DNA of 51,150 bases from an uncultured Bacteroidia bacterium (GTDB taxonomy: Bacteria; Bacteroidota; Bacteroidia; Bacteroidales; UBA932): NCBI GenBank assembly GCA_902778855.1, contig CACYZM010000010.1, positions 1 through 51,150 of the forward strand, written 5' to 3'. The position numbers and the translations under genes are program-made. Positions 16,139-23,738 of this stretch are shown here, in pieces. Within the stretch, counting starts at the first letter, position 1. The number at the start of each line of letters is the position of its first letter. A model generated the notes under the pieces. It had not been told where the DNA came from and searched no databases. It saw only the letters and a list, made by a program, of their open reading frames with translations.

Positions 16139-18352
16139 CTAGAAGGGATATCCGATGCCGAAGTGGAAGGCATAGTCCCCGGTAAACCAGTCATTGATGC
16201 CCATCCACGATCCCTGATAGGGATCATAGAGCCGAACGCCCAAATCAAAGCGTATCAGCACCAGACCGAAGTCGAGCCGTGCGCCGAAGCCGCTCGACAG
16301 GGCCGTCGTCCGCGCCAGATTCTTGAATGAGAACAGGCTGCGCGGGTCACGCGAGCTGCCGTCCACCTCATCCGAGGCGATGTTCCACACGTTGCCCGCA
16401 TCCAGGAACACCGCTCCCTGCAGTTTCCAGAACATCGGGAAGCGGAATTCCACATTCGCTTCCAGGTGCATGTCGCCCGTCTGGTTGGCGATGGCGAAGC
16501 TCGTGTCGCGCGGTGCGGCGCCCGGGCCCACGGCCCGCGCCCGCCAGCCGCGCATGCTGTTGGCACCGCCGGCGTAGAAGAGTTTCTCGAAAGGAAGCGA
16601 CACCGAGTTGCCGTAGGCATAGCCCAAGCCCGCCAGGCCGCGGACGGCCAGGGCGTACTGGTTGAGCGCGCCTAAGCGGATCGTCTCGACGGCCTGCAAC
16701 TCGCCGCGCACATACTGGGCATACGGGACGCCGGCAATCTGCTTCTCCCCGCGCGGGCCTTCTCCATAAAGACCGGTCTTGTTGAAGAGACTCAGGAAGT
16801 TGCCCGACATATCATACTGCAGACGCGCGTAGAAATAGGAGACCTTGGGATTGACGGTCGAATTAGTGGTAAAGTACACCATTCCTCCGCCGCCCAGGTC
16901 GAGGTGGCTGCGGAAGGAATTCTTCAGGTACGGGTCGTGGATGCCGCCGTAGAACGCCTCGTCCATCTGCGAGACCGCGACGGCGCTCACCTGGGCCGGA
17001 TAGATCTGGTAATAGAAGCGTTTGTCCACATTCCAGCTGAAGCCATAGGTGCCCGTGACGATGTTGCGGGTGTATTCCGGACGGCTCTGGTAGCTGTAAT
17101 TGAGCTTGATGTCCATCTGCGGCAGGTTGATGCGGGGCATCTTCCAGACGAAAGAGGGGTACCAGGGAATGCCCAGGCCGGTCGACATCGAGAACTCGTT
17201 GGCCCGCACCGGGGCGCGCAGCATGAACTGGAAATTGCCGCGGAAGCCCAGCGACAGCACCTCCCCGCCCCCGAAAATGTTCTTGTGGCTGTACGAGAGC
17301 GAAGGCGTGATGCCGAACAGGCCCGTGGAGTTGAACGAACCCTCGAGATTGAGCTTGACGGCCTGCAGCCGCGCCTGGGAAAGCAGGATGCGGCAGTCCA
17401 CGGCCGTACTGTCGACCTCCGACTCGCGGAGCATCATATTGACGCTGCTGAACAGCGGAACGCTGGCGAAACGGTCGTAGGCGCGGTTGATGCGGTCTTC
17501 GCTGTACGGATCGCCCGGCTGGAGCTGGTTGAGATTGTGGAGGAACTTCTGGCGGACCTTCATACCGGGCTGCGGCATCAGCACGACATTGCCGATGTGG
17601 TAGGGCCGGTGTTCGTGATAGACGTCGTCGCTTTCGTTGCGGGTGTGATTGGCGATCTCGACGATCAGCGAGGCGGTATCGCGGACCGTGGTCGTATCGG
17701 CGTAGAAGAAGAAATAGTTCTTGGAAAAGCCCCAGTAGCCGTGGTTGCGGAAATACTGGGAGATGCGCTCACTTTCAGCCTCCAGCGCCGCCTCGGAGAG
17801 CGGGCGGCCGGGCTTCAGGGCCAGATGCGTGGAATCGGCTGCCAGCAGCGCCGCGAGGGTGGTGTCGCGCACCTGGTAATCGACGCTGGAGATCGGGAAC
17901 TGCTTGCCGAGGGTCACCTGGTAATCGACTTCCGCGATCTGCTTTTTGATGGTGACGCGCGGCTCGATCTTGCAGTTGTACCAGCCGTCGTATTCCAGGT
18001 GGTCGAGCATGCTCTGCACCGAATCGTCGACGAGCCGTTCGTCGAACGCCACCGGCTCTTCGCCGAGTTTGCGGCAGAAACGGTCCCAGCCGCCGTCGTT
18101 GCCGTTCTGCCAGTTCCAGACATATACGAACGGGTTGACCATGCCCAGGATCGTGGAATTGGCTTTCTGCTTGACATAAGGCTGCAGGGAGGAAGCATTG
18201 TAGCGTGCCGTGCGCTGCGGTTCGTTGACGATGGAAATCTTGTTCTCGGCCAGCCGGGCCTCGTTCTCCGCGAGCATTTTGGTCGTGGAGCACGAGTCAG
18301 CCAGGAGCATTCCCGCCAGCAGGAGGCCTGTCAAGATTCCGATGCGCTTCAT
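16139..18352 (-). CDS. tamL: TamL: Omp85/BamA-family outer-membrane lipoprotein
   Basis: A 737-residue outer-membrane assembly protein. The N-terminus is a lipoprotein signal ending ADSCSTTK (Cys21); CSTTK after the lipid anchor is characteristic of the Bacteroidetes TamL branch of the TamA/BamA family. POTRA-like segments fill about 60-330. The C-terminal barrel has the Omp85 motif FYAGGANSMRGWRARAVGPG, and the protein ends in an aromatic residue (FGIGYPF). Family role: works with TamB to insert or move material into the outer membrane; tamB is 22 kb away in this window, not adjacent. The ATG at 18352 is chosen because it gives the signal peptide. It is 11 bases downstream of the SpoU methyltransferase gene. 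Confidence 0.88.
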   Translation of the reverse strand: MKRIGILTGLLLAGMLLADSCSTTKMLAENEARLAENKISIVNEPQRTARYNASSLQPYVKQKANSTILGMVNPFVYVWNWQNGNDGGWDRFCRKLGEEPVAFDERLVDDSVQSMLDHLEYDGWYNCKIEPRVTIKKQIAEVDYQVTLGKQFPISSVDYQVRDTTLAALLAADSTHLALKPGRPLSEAALEAESERISQYFRNHGYWGFSKNYFFFYADTTTVRDTASLIVEIANHTRNESDDVYHEHRPYHIGNVVLMPQPGMKVRQKFLHNLNQLQPGDPYSEDRINRAYDRFASVPLFSSVNMMLRESEVDSTAVDCRILLSQARLQAVKLNLEGSFNSTGLFGITPSLSYSHKNIFGGGEVLSLGFRGNFQFMLRAPVRANEFSMSTGLGIPWYPSFVWKMPRINLPQMDIKLNYSYQSRPEYTRNIVTGTYGFSWNVDKRFYYQIYPAQVSAVAVSQMDEAFYGGIHDPYLKNSFRSHLDLGGGGMVYFTTNSTVNPKVSYFYARLQYDMSGNFLSLFNKTGLYGEGPRGEKQIAGVPYAQYVRGELQAVETIRLGALNQYALAVRGLAGLGYAYGNSVSLPFEKLFYAGGANSMRGWRARAVGPGAAPRDTSFAIANQTGDMHLEANVEFRFPMFWKLQGAVFLDAGNVWNIASDEVDGSSRDPRSLFSFKNLARTTALSSGFGARLDFGLVLIRFDLGVRLYDPYQGSWMGINDWFTGDYAFHFGIGYPF

Positions 18353-18363
18353 ATCCTGCAAAT

Positions 18364-19071
18364 TTACAAAATTTCCCGCCTCCGGAACTCGCTGCAGCAA
18401 ATGGCGGTGGCTACCGCCACGTTGAGCGATTCACTGGTATGCGCATCCGCCGGGAACGGCGGAATGAAGAGTTTCCGGTCGACGGCCGCCGCGACCTCGG
18501 GCGAAATTCCGTCCGCCTCCGAGCCCATCACCAGGATTCCGCCCCGTGTCAGCGGGGCCTGGTAGATGTTGTCTCCTTCGAGGAAGGTGCCGTAGACGGG
18601 CAGGCCGGCCGGCAAGGACGTCGGCAGGTCGCAGTAGTGCACCCGCACGCGGAAAATGGCGCCCATGGTGGCCTGGACGGCCTTGGGGTTGTAGCATTCG
18701 ACGGTGTCGGGCGAAGCGAGGACCTGGCGGATGCCGAACCAGTCGGCAATGCGGAGGATCGTGCCCAGATTACCGGGGTCGCGGACCCCGTCGAGGGCGA
18801 GAACGAGTTCGTCGGAATCGATGACGGGTTCGACAGGCGCGGGACGACGAACGACGGCGAGTGCTGGCGACGGATGCGTCAACTGACTGATCCGCCCCAT
18901 CGTCTCTGCCCCGATATCTTCCAACCGATAATGAGCGACGACGTCGAAACCCGAGCGCAGCGCCTCCTCGACCAACTTCTCCCCCTCCACGACAAACAGT
19001 CCCCGCTCCTCGCGGAACTTCTTCTGTCCCAACGCCCGAATCTCCTTAATCTCGTTCTTCGATATCATCAT
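18364..19071 (-). CDS. SpoU/TrmH-family RNA 2'-O-methyltransferase
   Basis: A 235-residue SPOUT methyltransferase probably acting on rRNA or tRNA. An N-terminal L30e-like substrate-binding domain (IKEIRALGQKKFREERGLFV, VVEGEKLVEEAL) precedes the knotted catalytic domain, whose three motifs are visible: DGVRDPGNLGTILR, GGILVMGSEADGIS and PPFPADAHTSESLNVAVA. The last segment usually reads IPMxGxxESLNVSVA. Two adjacent ATGs (19071 and 19068) are possible starts. tamL follows after 11 bases, so the two are likely co-transcribed. The exact nucleotide modified cannot be told. Confidence 0.9.
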   Translation of the reverse strand: MMISKNEIKEIRALGQKKFREERGLFVVEGEKLVEEALRSGFDVVAHYRLEDIGAETMGRISQLTHPSPALAVVRRPAPVEPVIDSDELVLALDGVRDPGNLGTILRIADWFGIRQVLASPDTVECYNPKAVQATMGAIFRVRVHYCDLPTSLPAGLPVYGTFLEGDNIYQAPLTRGGILVMGSEADGISPEVAAAVDRKLFIPPFPADAHTSESLNVAVATAICCSEFRRREIL

Positions 19072-19102
19072 TTATCTCAAGATCATCGCTTCACTTCGCT
19101 CC

Positions 19103-19246
19103 GGTTTTTTGTATCTCTCGCAGAAAAAATGCTCGCGATACAAAAAACCATCCGCTCCGTTACGCTATAACCATTGCTATTGTAGGCTGAGGTTTTGATT
19201 TTTGCGAGCATCTCCCCTAATCTTTTAGCGAGCAAAAATTAAAACC
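19103..19246. repeat. Paired-hairpin element F between rfbB and the SpoU gene
   Basis: Two tandem hairpins with related arms. Hairpin 1 pairs GGTTTTTTGTATC (19103-19115) with GATACAAAAAACC (19137-19149), perfect over 13 bp. Hairpin 2 pairs 19191-19209 (GGTTTTGATTTTTGCGAGC) with 19228-19246, about 16 of 19 positions. All four arms carry GGTTTT and GCGAG-like blocks in alternating orientation. Hairpin 2 starts 10 bases beyond the rfbB stop on the transcribed strand, so it may act as a terminator for rfbB. Confidence 0.55.
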
Positions 19247-19256
19247 GAAGCCTCAA

Positions 19257-20417
19257 TTATCTGTTTTTATACATATCGTCGTAATACTTCTGGTAGTCGC
19301 CGCTGGTGACGTTGTCCATCCAGGCTTGGTTGTCGAGATACCAGCGGACGGTCTTTTCGATGCCTTCCTCGAACTGGAGCGAAGGCTCCCAGCCGAGCTC
19401 GCGCTGAAGCTTGCTCGAATCGATCGCGTAGCGGAGATCGTGGCCGGCGCGGTCGGTGACGTAGGTGATCAGATGATCGCTCGTGCCTTCGGGATTGCCC
19501 AGCAGCCGGTCCACCGTCCGGATGAGCACCTTGATCAGATCGATGTTCTTCCACTCGTTGAACCCGCCGATGTTGTAGGTCTCGGCAATGCGGCCTTCGT
19601 GGAAAATCAGATCGATGGCCCGGGCGTGGTCTTCCACGTAGAGCCAGTCGCGCACGTTCTCGCCCTTCCCGTAGACCGGGAGCGGCTTGCCGTGCCGGAT
19701 ATTGTTGATGAACAGCGGGATGAGCTTCTCCGGGAACTGGTAGGGACCGTAGTTGTTCGAGCAGTTGGTCACCACCGTGGGCATGCCGTAGGTATCGTGG
19801 TAGGCGCGTACGAAGTGGTCGGACGAGGCCTTGGCCGCGCTGTACGGACTGTGCGGCTGATACTTGAGGTCTTCCGTGAAGAAACGCGTGCCGTAGGCCA
19901 GATGATGCTTGCCGGAAGATGCCTTCGTGGTGAAGGGCGGCTCCACACCGTCGGGATCGGTCACCTCCAGGGCGCCGTACACCTCATCGGTCGAGATATG
20001 ATAGAAACGGCACGGCCCGTCGGACTGCCCGTCTTCGCCGGTCATCACGAAGCCCATCGGCTGCCAGTAGCGGCGCGCGGCCTCCAGCAGCGTCAGGGTG
20101 CCCATCACGTTCGTCTTGGCGAAAGTGAACGGGTCTTTGATGGAGCGGTCCACGTGGCTTTCCGCGGCCAGGTGGATGATGCCGTCGACGCGCTCTTCCC
20201 GCAGCAGGGCCGAGACGCCTTCGAAGTCGCAGATGTCCATCCGGACGAAACGGTAGTTGGGCTTGTCTTCGACATCCTTGAGATTGGCCAGGTTGCCGGC
20301 ATAGGTCAGTTTGTCGAGATTGATGATCCGGTAGTCCGGATATTTGTTCACGAAATGACGGATCACGTGGCTTCCGATGAAGCCAGCGCCGCCGGTGATC
20401 ACTAAAGTACGCTTCAT
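19257..20417 (-). CDS. rfbB: dTDP-glucose 4,6-dehydratase
   Basis: Second step of dTDP-rhamnose synthesis: dTDP-glucose to the 4-keto-6-deoxy sugar, in the cytoplasm. The protein has 386 residues, slightly longer than the usual ~350 because of an insert at about 120-135 (PMGFVMTGEDGQSDGP). The NAD-binding GGAGFIGS is at 9-16, the catalytic STDEVYG at 142-148 (Asp144, Glu145) and the YxxxK pair at Tyr192 and Lys196. The rest of the rhamnose pathway (rmlA, rmlC, rmlD) is not in the window. A TATCTTTG -7 box (complement of 20447-20454) lies upstream, and paired hairpins follow the stop codon. Confidence 0.95.
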   Translation of the reverse strand: MKRTLVITGGAGFIGSHVIRHFVNKYPDYRIINLDKLTYAGNLANLKDVEDKPNYRFVRMDICDFEGVSALLREERVDGIIHLAAESHVDRSIKDPFTFAKTNVMGTLTLLEAARRYWQPMGFVMTGEDGQSDGPCRFYHISTDEVYGALEVTDPDGVEPPFTTKASSGKHHLAYGTRFFTEDLKYQPHSPYSAAKASSDHFVRAYHDTYGMPTVVTNCSNNYGPYQFPEKLIPLFINNIRHGKPLPVYGKGENVRDWLYVEDHARAIDLIFHEGRIAETYNIGGFNEWKNIDLIKVLIRTVDRLLGNPEGTSDHLITYVTDRAGHDLRYAIDSSKLQRELGWEPSLQFEEGIEKTVRWYLDNQAWMDNVTSGDYQKYYDDMYKNR

Positions 20418-20446
20418 AGATTCTTTTTACGGTTTTTCCCAAATGA

Positions 20447-20454
20447 CAAAGATA
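20447..20454 (-). promoter_or_regulatory. Putative -7 box for rfbB
   Basis: The complement reads TATCTTTG (TAnnTTTG), 29 bases upstream of the rfbB ATG. It is back to back with the box for the beta-flower gene. Confidence 0.5.
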
Positions 20455-20468
20455 ACAAAAACTTTTGC

Positions 20469-20476
20469 TATATTTG
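20469..20476 (+). promoter_or_regulatory. Putative -7 box for the beta-flower gene
   Basis: TATATTTG matches TAnnTTTG, 26 bases upstream of the ATG at 20503. Confidence 0.5.
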
Positions 20477-20502
20477 ACTTGCCAAACACAAACCGGACAC
20501 CC

Positions 20503-20910
20503 ATGAACCGCCTGCTTCCCTTCCTGCTTGCCGTGATGCTGCTCTGCCCCGCCCTCTGCGCCGCGCAGACCATCACCAACGGCAGCTACCAGACCGTCGG
20601 CTACATCAAGAGTGACGGTACCATCCAGGACAAATCCTACCGCACCGTCGGTCACATCAAGAGCGACGGGACCGTGCAGGACGGCTCCTACCGCACCATC
20701 GGCCACCTCCGGAGCGACGGCACCGTCCAGGACGCCTCCTACCGCACCGTCGGCCACATCAAGAGCGACGGAACCATCCAGGACAGCTCCTACCGCACCA
20801 TCGGCCACGTCAAGAGCGACGGAACCATCCAGGACAGCTCCTACCGCACCATCGGCCACGCCAAGGGCATACCCATGCAATGGGCGGCCTTCTACTTCTT
20901 TTTCAACTGA
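20503..20910 (+). CDS. Secreted five-fold beta-flower repeat protein
   Basis: A 135-residue protein made almost entirely of repeats. Residues 1-22 are a Sec signal peptide (LLPFLLAVMLLCPALCAAQ). From Ser28 come five consecutive 17-residue repeats of the form SYRTVGHIKSDGTIQDS, then a partial sixth (SYRTIGHAKGIP) and a hydrophobic aromatic C-terminus (AAFYFFFN). This matches the small five-fold beta-flower proteins of Bacteroidota, where each repeat is thought to form one blade; family assignment is from memory of the repeat pattern, and no function is known to me. The start is the ATG that begins the signal peptide. It ends 1 base before the GH13 stop on the other strand. Confidence 0.82.
   Translation: MNRLLPFLLAVMLLCPALCAAQTITNGSYQTVGYIKSDGTIQDKSYRTVGHIKSDGTVQDGSYRTIGHLRSDGTVQDASYRTVGHIKSDGTIQDSSYRTIGHVKSDGTIQDSSYRTIGHAKGIPMQWAAFYFFFN
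20584..20838 (+). repeat. Five 51-bp tandem coding repeats
   Basis: Each unit encodes 17 residues and is close to identical at the DNA level (for example GACGGAACCATCCAGGACAG recurs exactly in units 4 and 5). Such repeats can expand or contract by slippage or recombination. Confidence 0.85.
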
Positions 20911-20911
20911 T

Positions 20912-22402
20912 TCAGTCCTGTACGGGGCTGGAAACGTCGGTCCGCGTGTAATCGTGGGCCGCGACGTGTACCCGAATGACGCGGTCGCCAGCGACGGCGA
21001 TGCCCAGGTAATCGAACGCCGCCTTCGGGATGCGGAGCTGCACGTCGACCGGATGGTCGGCGAAATTGGCCACGACCGACATCGCGCTGCCCGCGTAGCC
21101 GCGGATCCAGGCGAACTGGCGGTCGGGGTCGAAACGGTCGGAAGCCGGATTGACGTACATCAGGTCGAACGTCTTCCCCTTTGAGAAAATGGCGTCGCCC
21201 GTGGCGATGCGCAGCAGGCGGCAGTATTCCTTGTAGACCACGCTCTCTTCCACCGTCAGCCGGCCGGCCAGCCAGCGCCGGACCGACGGGACGGTGCAGT
21301 AGTCGTAGATCGACGTGCGGCCGTCCACGCCGCTGTAGCCTTCAGCCTCCATCCCCCGCTCGCCGAACTCCTGTCCGAAATACAGCATGAACGAGGACGG
21401 ATGGAAGAGCAGCGAAACGGCCAGGGCCGGGAACGCGGCGCGGCCGCTGCCCGCATAGAAATCGGAGGCCACGCGCTGTTCGTCGTGGTTCTCCAGGAAA
21501 TGCAGCATCCGCGGCTGCAGACTGCCCTGGAACTGCCACTCCTGCGTGAGGCAGGATGCGGGGCGCTCGCCCCGGACGATGCCGCGCAGGGCATCGTAGA
21601 AGCCCGACTTGTCGTAGAGCAGGTCGAAACCGGCATCGGCATAACGCCGGTAGTTGTCCTTGCCGTAGACTTCGGCGATGAACAACAGGCCCGGGTGCTC
21701 CGTGCGCAGGGACCGGAACGCCCAGGCGAAGAATTCGGCGGGCACGAGTTCCACCATATCGCAGCGGAAACCGTCCACGCCCTTGTCGGCCCAGAAGCGC
21801 AGCACCTGCAGCATCTTGCTCCAGGTGGAGCGGTTCTCATAATTGAGTTTGACGGTATCGTACCAGTCGTTTTCCGACGGCCAGGCGTGGAACACGTCGT
21901 TGCCGGTGGCCTTGGCGGGGTTCTCTTCGTAAGTGCCTTTCACCGAGGCGGGCAGGTGCAGCGGTTCGTCGAGCAGGTAGAAATTCTCGGCGGTGAAATA
22001 GCTGTGGTACTCGCGGTACACGTGGTTGGGCACGAAGTCGATGATCACCTTCATGCCGGCCCGGTGCGTACGCTCGACCAGCGCCTCGAATTCGGCCATC
22101 CGGTTGTCGAGGTTCGTGGCCAGCGCGGGATCGACGTCGAACCAGTTGCGGATGGCGTAGGGCGAGCCGGCCTCGCCCTTGACGATGGCGGGATTGCAGT
22201 CGGGAATCGAACGGAAGTGCGTCCGCGTGGCGTGCGAGATGACGCCCGTGTACCACACCGCGCCGACCGAGAGCTTCTTGAGTTTCAGGAGCACCTCGTC
22301 GGTGATGTCGCCGAACTTGCCGGACCCGTTTTTGGCATAAGAGCCTCCGGGAACGCACGTCCGGTTCCCGAAGGCTCTCAAGAGCAACTGATAGATGATC
22401 AC
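20912..22402 (-). CDS. Alpha-amylase family (GH13) glycoside hydrolase
   Basis: A 496-residue GH13 enzyme without signal peptide, so probably cytoplasmic and acting on maltodextrins or glycogen-derived oligosaccharides. Conserved regions: IDFVPNHV (121-128), GFRCDMVEL with nucleophile Asp215, FIAEVYG with acid/base Glu244, and LENHDEQR with His306 and Asp307. The start is GTG, one base after the stop of the phosphofructokinase gene; MIIYQLLLRAFGN is the usual opening of this subgroup, which supports the GTG. The coupling to PPi-phosphofructokinase suggests both serve sugar breakdown. The precise substrate is not readable. Confidence 0.9.
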   Translation of the reverse strand: MIIYQLLLRAFGNRTCVPGGSYAKNGSGKFGDITDEVLLKLKKLSVGAVWYTGVISHATRTHFRSIPDCNPAIVKGEAGSPYAIRNWFDVDPALATNLDNRMAEFEALVERTHRAGMKVIIDFVPNHVYREYHSYFTAENFYLLDEPLHLPASVKGTYEENPAKATGNDVFHAWPSENDWYDTVKLNYENRSTWSKMLQVLRFWADKGVDGFRCDMVELVPAEFFAWAFRSLRTEHPGLLFIAEVYGKDNYRRYADAGFDLLYDKSGFYDALRGIVRGERPASCLTQEWQFQGSLQPRMLHFLENHDEQRVASDFYAGSGRAAFPALAVSLLFHPSSFMLYFGQEFGERGMEAEGYSGVDGRTSIYDYCTVPSVRRWLAGRLTVEESVVYKEYCRLLRIATGDAIFSKGKTFDLMYVNPASDRFDPDRQFAWIRGYAGSAMSVVANFADHPVDVQLRIPKAAFDYLGIAVAGDRVIRVHVAAHDYTRTDVSSPVQD

Positions 22403-22403
22403 G

Positions 22404-23645
22404 CTAGTTCCTCTCCCAGTTCAGGATCTTGTAGAAGTCGTAGTCTTCCGGGTTGGGAACATACTGCCGGGCGCCTTCGTAGTCGCGCGGGGTGATGTAG
22501 TTGAGCAGGTGCTTGAAAACCACCTGGGCCTGATCGCCCTCGATGTCCACGAGCCGCGGCGGGATCTTGCCCGTCTCGGGATCCTGCAGTTCTTCGAGGT
22601 AGAGCGGACGGATGGTGCCGATCTGGTCGACGAACACCATGCAACCGGTTTCACCCTTTTCGAAGAGTTCGTACACGCCGGCGCCGAGCTGCGAGCAGTA
22701 GAAGAGGTCGTAGGCGATCGGCTGCTGGCAGCGGATGTCGTAACCGATCTCCACCGGACGCGTCTTGATCTTGAGACCCAGCTCCTTGAGCTTGATCTCG
22801 AGCATATCGTTGAACAGCTGGGCCTTGGAGATCTTGCCCAGTTCCGGGTGACCGTGGTCGTCATAGGTGAACTTGATGCCGGTCTCTTTGAGCTGTTCGT
22901 CGCTGAGCATATGGAACACGCCTTCGGACACGATGATACCGCCGTAGGCGATGCCGCGCAGTCTGCGTTTGACGATGGCGCTGATGGAGAGGCGGAGGAT
23001 CTTGTCGACCGTGATCTCGGTCTTGTTGAACATTTCGGGGATGATGATCATCGGGTAGTGGCACGAGGCGCCGATGCCCATGGCCAGGTGACCGGCGCTG
23101 CGTCCCATGGCGGAGACGATGAACCAGTTGCCGGAGGTGCGGGCGTCTTCGTACACGGTGGTGGCGATACGGGCGCCTTCGGCCTTGGCGGAGTTGTAGC
23201 CGAAGGTCGGGGCGTTCATCGGCAGCGGGAGGTCGTTGTCGATGGTCTTGGGCACGTGGATGTTCTGGACGGGATATTTCTTCTCGCGCAGGAACTTGCC
23301 GATGCGGTTGGCCGTCGAGGCCGTATCATCGCCGCCGATGGTTACCAGCAGGCGGATGTTGTTCTCCTGGAAGAACTTCAGGTTGAAGTAGCGGTCGAAA
23401 TCTTCCTGGGTCGGCTTGTACCGGCTCATCTGCAGGTAGGAACCGCCACGGTTGAAGATCGAATCAGCCAGGGCGAAATTGAATTCGATGAAGTTGGGGG
23501 AAGCGGAGAAGAGGCCGGAGTAGCCGCCGTGCAGGCCGAGCACCCGGTAGCCTTCTGCCATAAATGCTTTTGCGATGGTTCCCTCCACGGTGTTGATGCC
23601 GGGAGCCGGGCCGCCGCCCGCGAGAATGACAATGGATTCCTTCAT
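22404..23645 (-). CDS. Pyrophosphate-type 6-phosphofructokinase
   Basis: Phosphorylates fructose 6-phosphate to the 1,6-bisphosphate. The 413 residues carry IVILAGGGPAPGIN at the N-terminus, GGDDT at 104-108 and PKTIDND at 132-138. In this family an Asp in GGDD together with the Lys in PKTIDND marks PPi-dependent enzymes, whereas ATP-dependent ones have Gly at both sites, so PPi is the likely phosphoryl donor and the reaction would be reversible. MGRSAGHLA is the usual substrate-binding segment. It leads the GH13 gene by one base. A TAACTTTG box is at the complement of 23684-23691. Confidence 0.93.
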   Translation of the reverse strand: MKESIVILAGGGPAPGINTVEGTIAKAFMAEGYRVLGLHGGYSGLFSASPNFIEFNFALADSIFNRGGSYLQMSRYKPTQEDFDRYFNLKFFQENNIRLLVTIGGDDTASTANRIGKFLREKKYPVQNIHVPKTIDNDLPLPMNAPTFGYNSAKAEGARIATTVYEDARTSGNWFIVSAMGRSAGHLAMGIGASCHYPMIIIPEMFNKTEITVDKILRLSISAIVKRRLRGIAYGGIIVSEGVFHMLSDEQLKETGIKFTYDDHGHPELGKISKAQLFNDMLEIKLKELGLKIKTRPVEIGYDIRCQQPIAYDLFYCSQLGAGVYELFEKGETGCMVFVDQIGTIRPLYLEELQDPETGKIPPRLVDIEGDQAQVVFKHLLNYITPRDYEGARQYVPNPEDYDFYKILNWERN

Positions 23646-23683
23646 AAAAGTATAGAACTAGATAACTCTCGGAGTTGAAGACG

Positions 23684-23691
23684 CAAAGTTA
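23684..23691 (-). promoter_or_regulatory. Putative -7 box for the phosphofructokinase operon
   Basis: The complement reads TAACTTTG (TAnnTTTG), 38 bases upstream of the ATG. A TTTG lies 11 bases further upstream, which is closer than the usual 19. Confidence 0.5.
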
Positions 23692-23713
23692 TCACTTTTT
23701 GACAAATATTCGT

Positions 23714-23721
23714 TATTTTTG
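23714..23721 (+). promoter_or_regulatory. Putative -7 box for ligA
   Basis: TATTTTTG matches TAnnTTTG, 17 bases before the ligA ATG, in a divergent AT-rich spacer. Confidence 0.45.
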
Positions 23722-23738
23722 TAGTTCATACTAAAATT

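Noticed and set aside
22320-22402. GAACGCACGTCCGGTTCCCG-type inverted sequence near the GH13 start as a regulatory hairpin
   Set aside because: It lies within codons for the conserved start (AFGNRTCVPGGSYA) and its pairing is short and imperfect.
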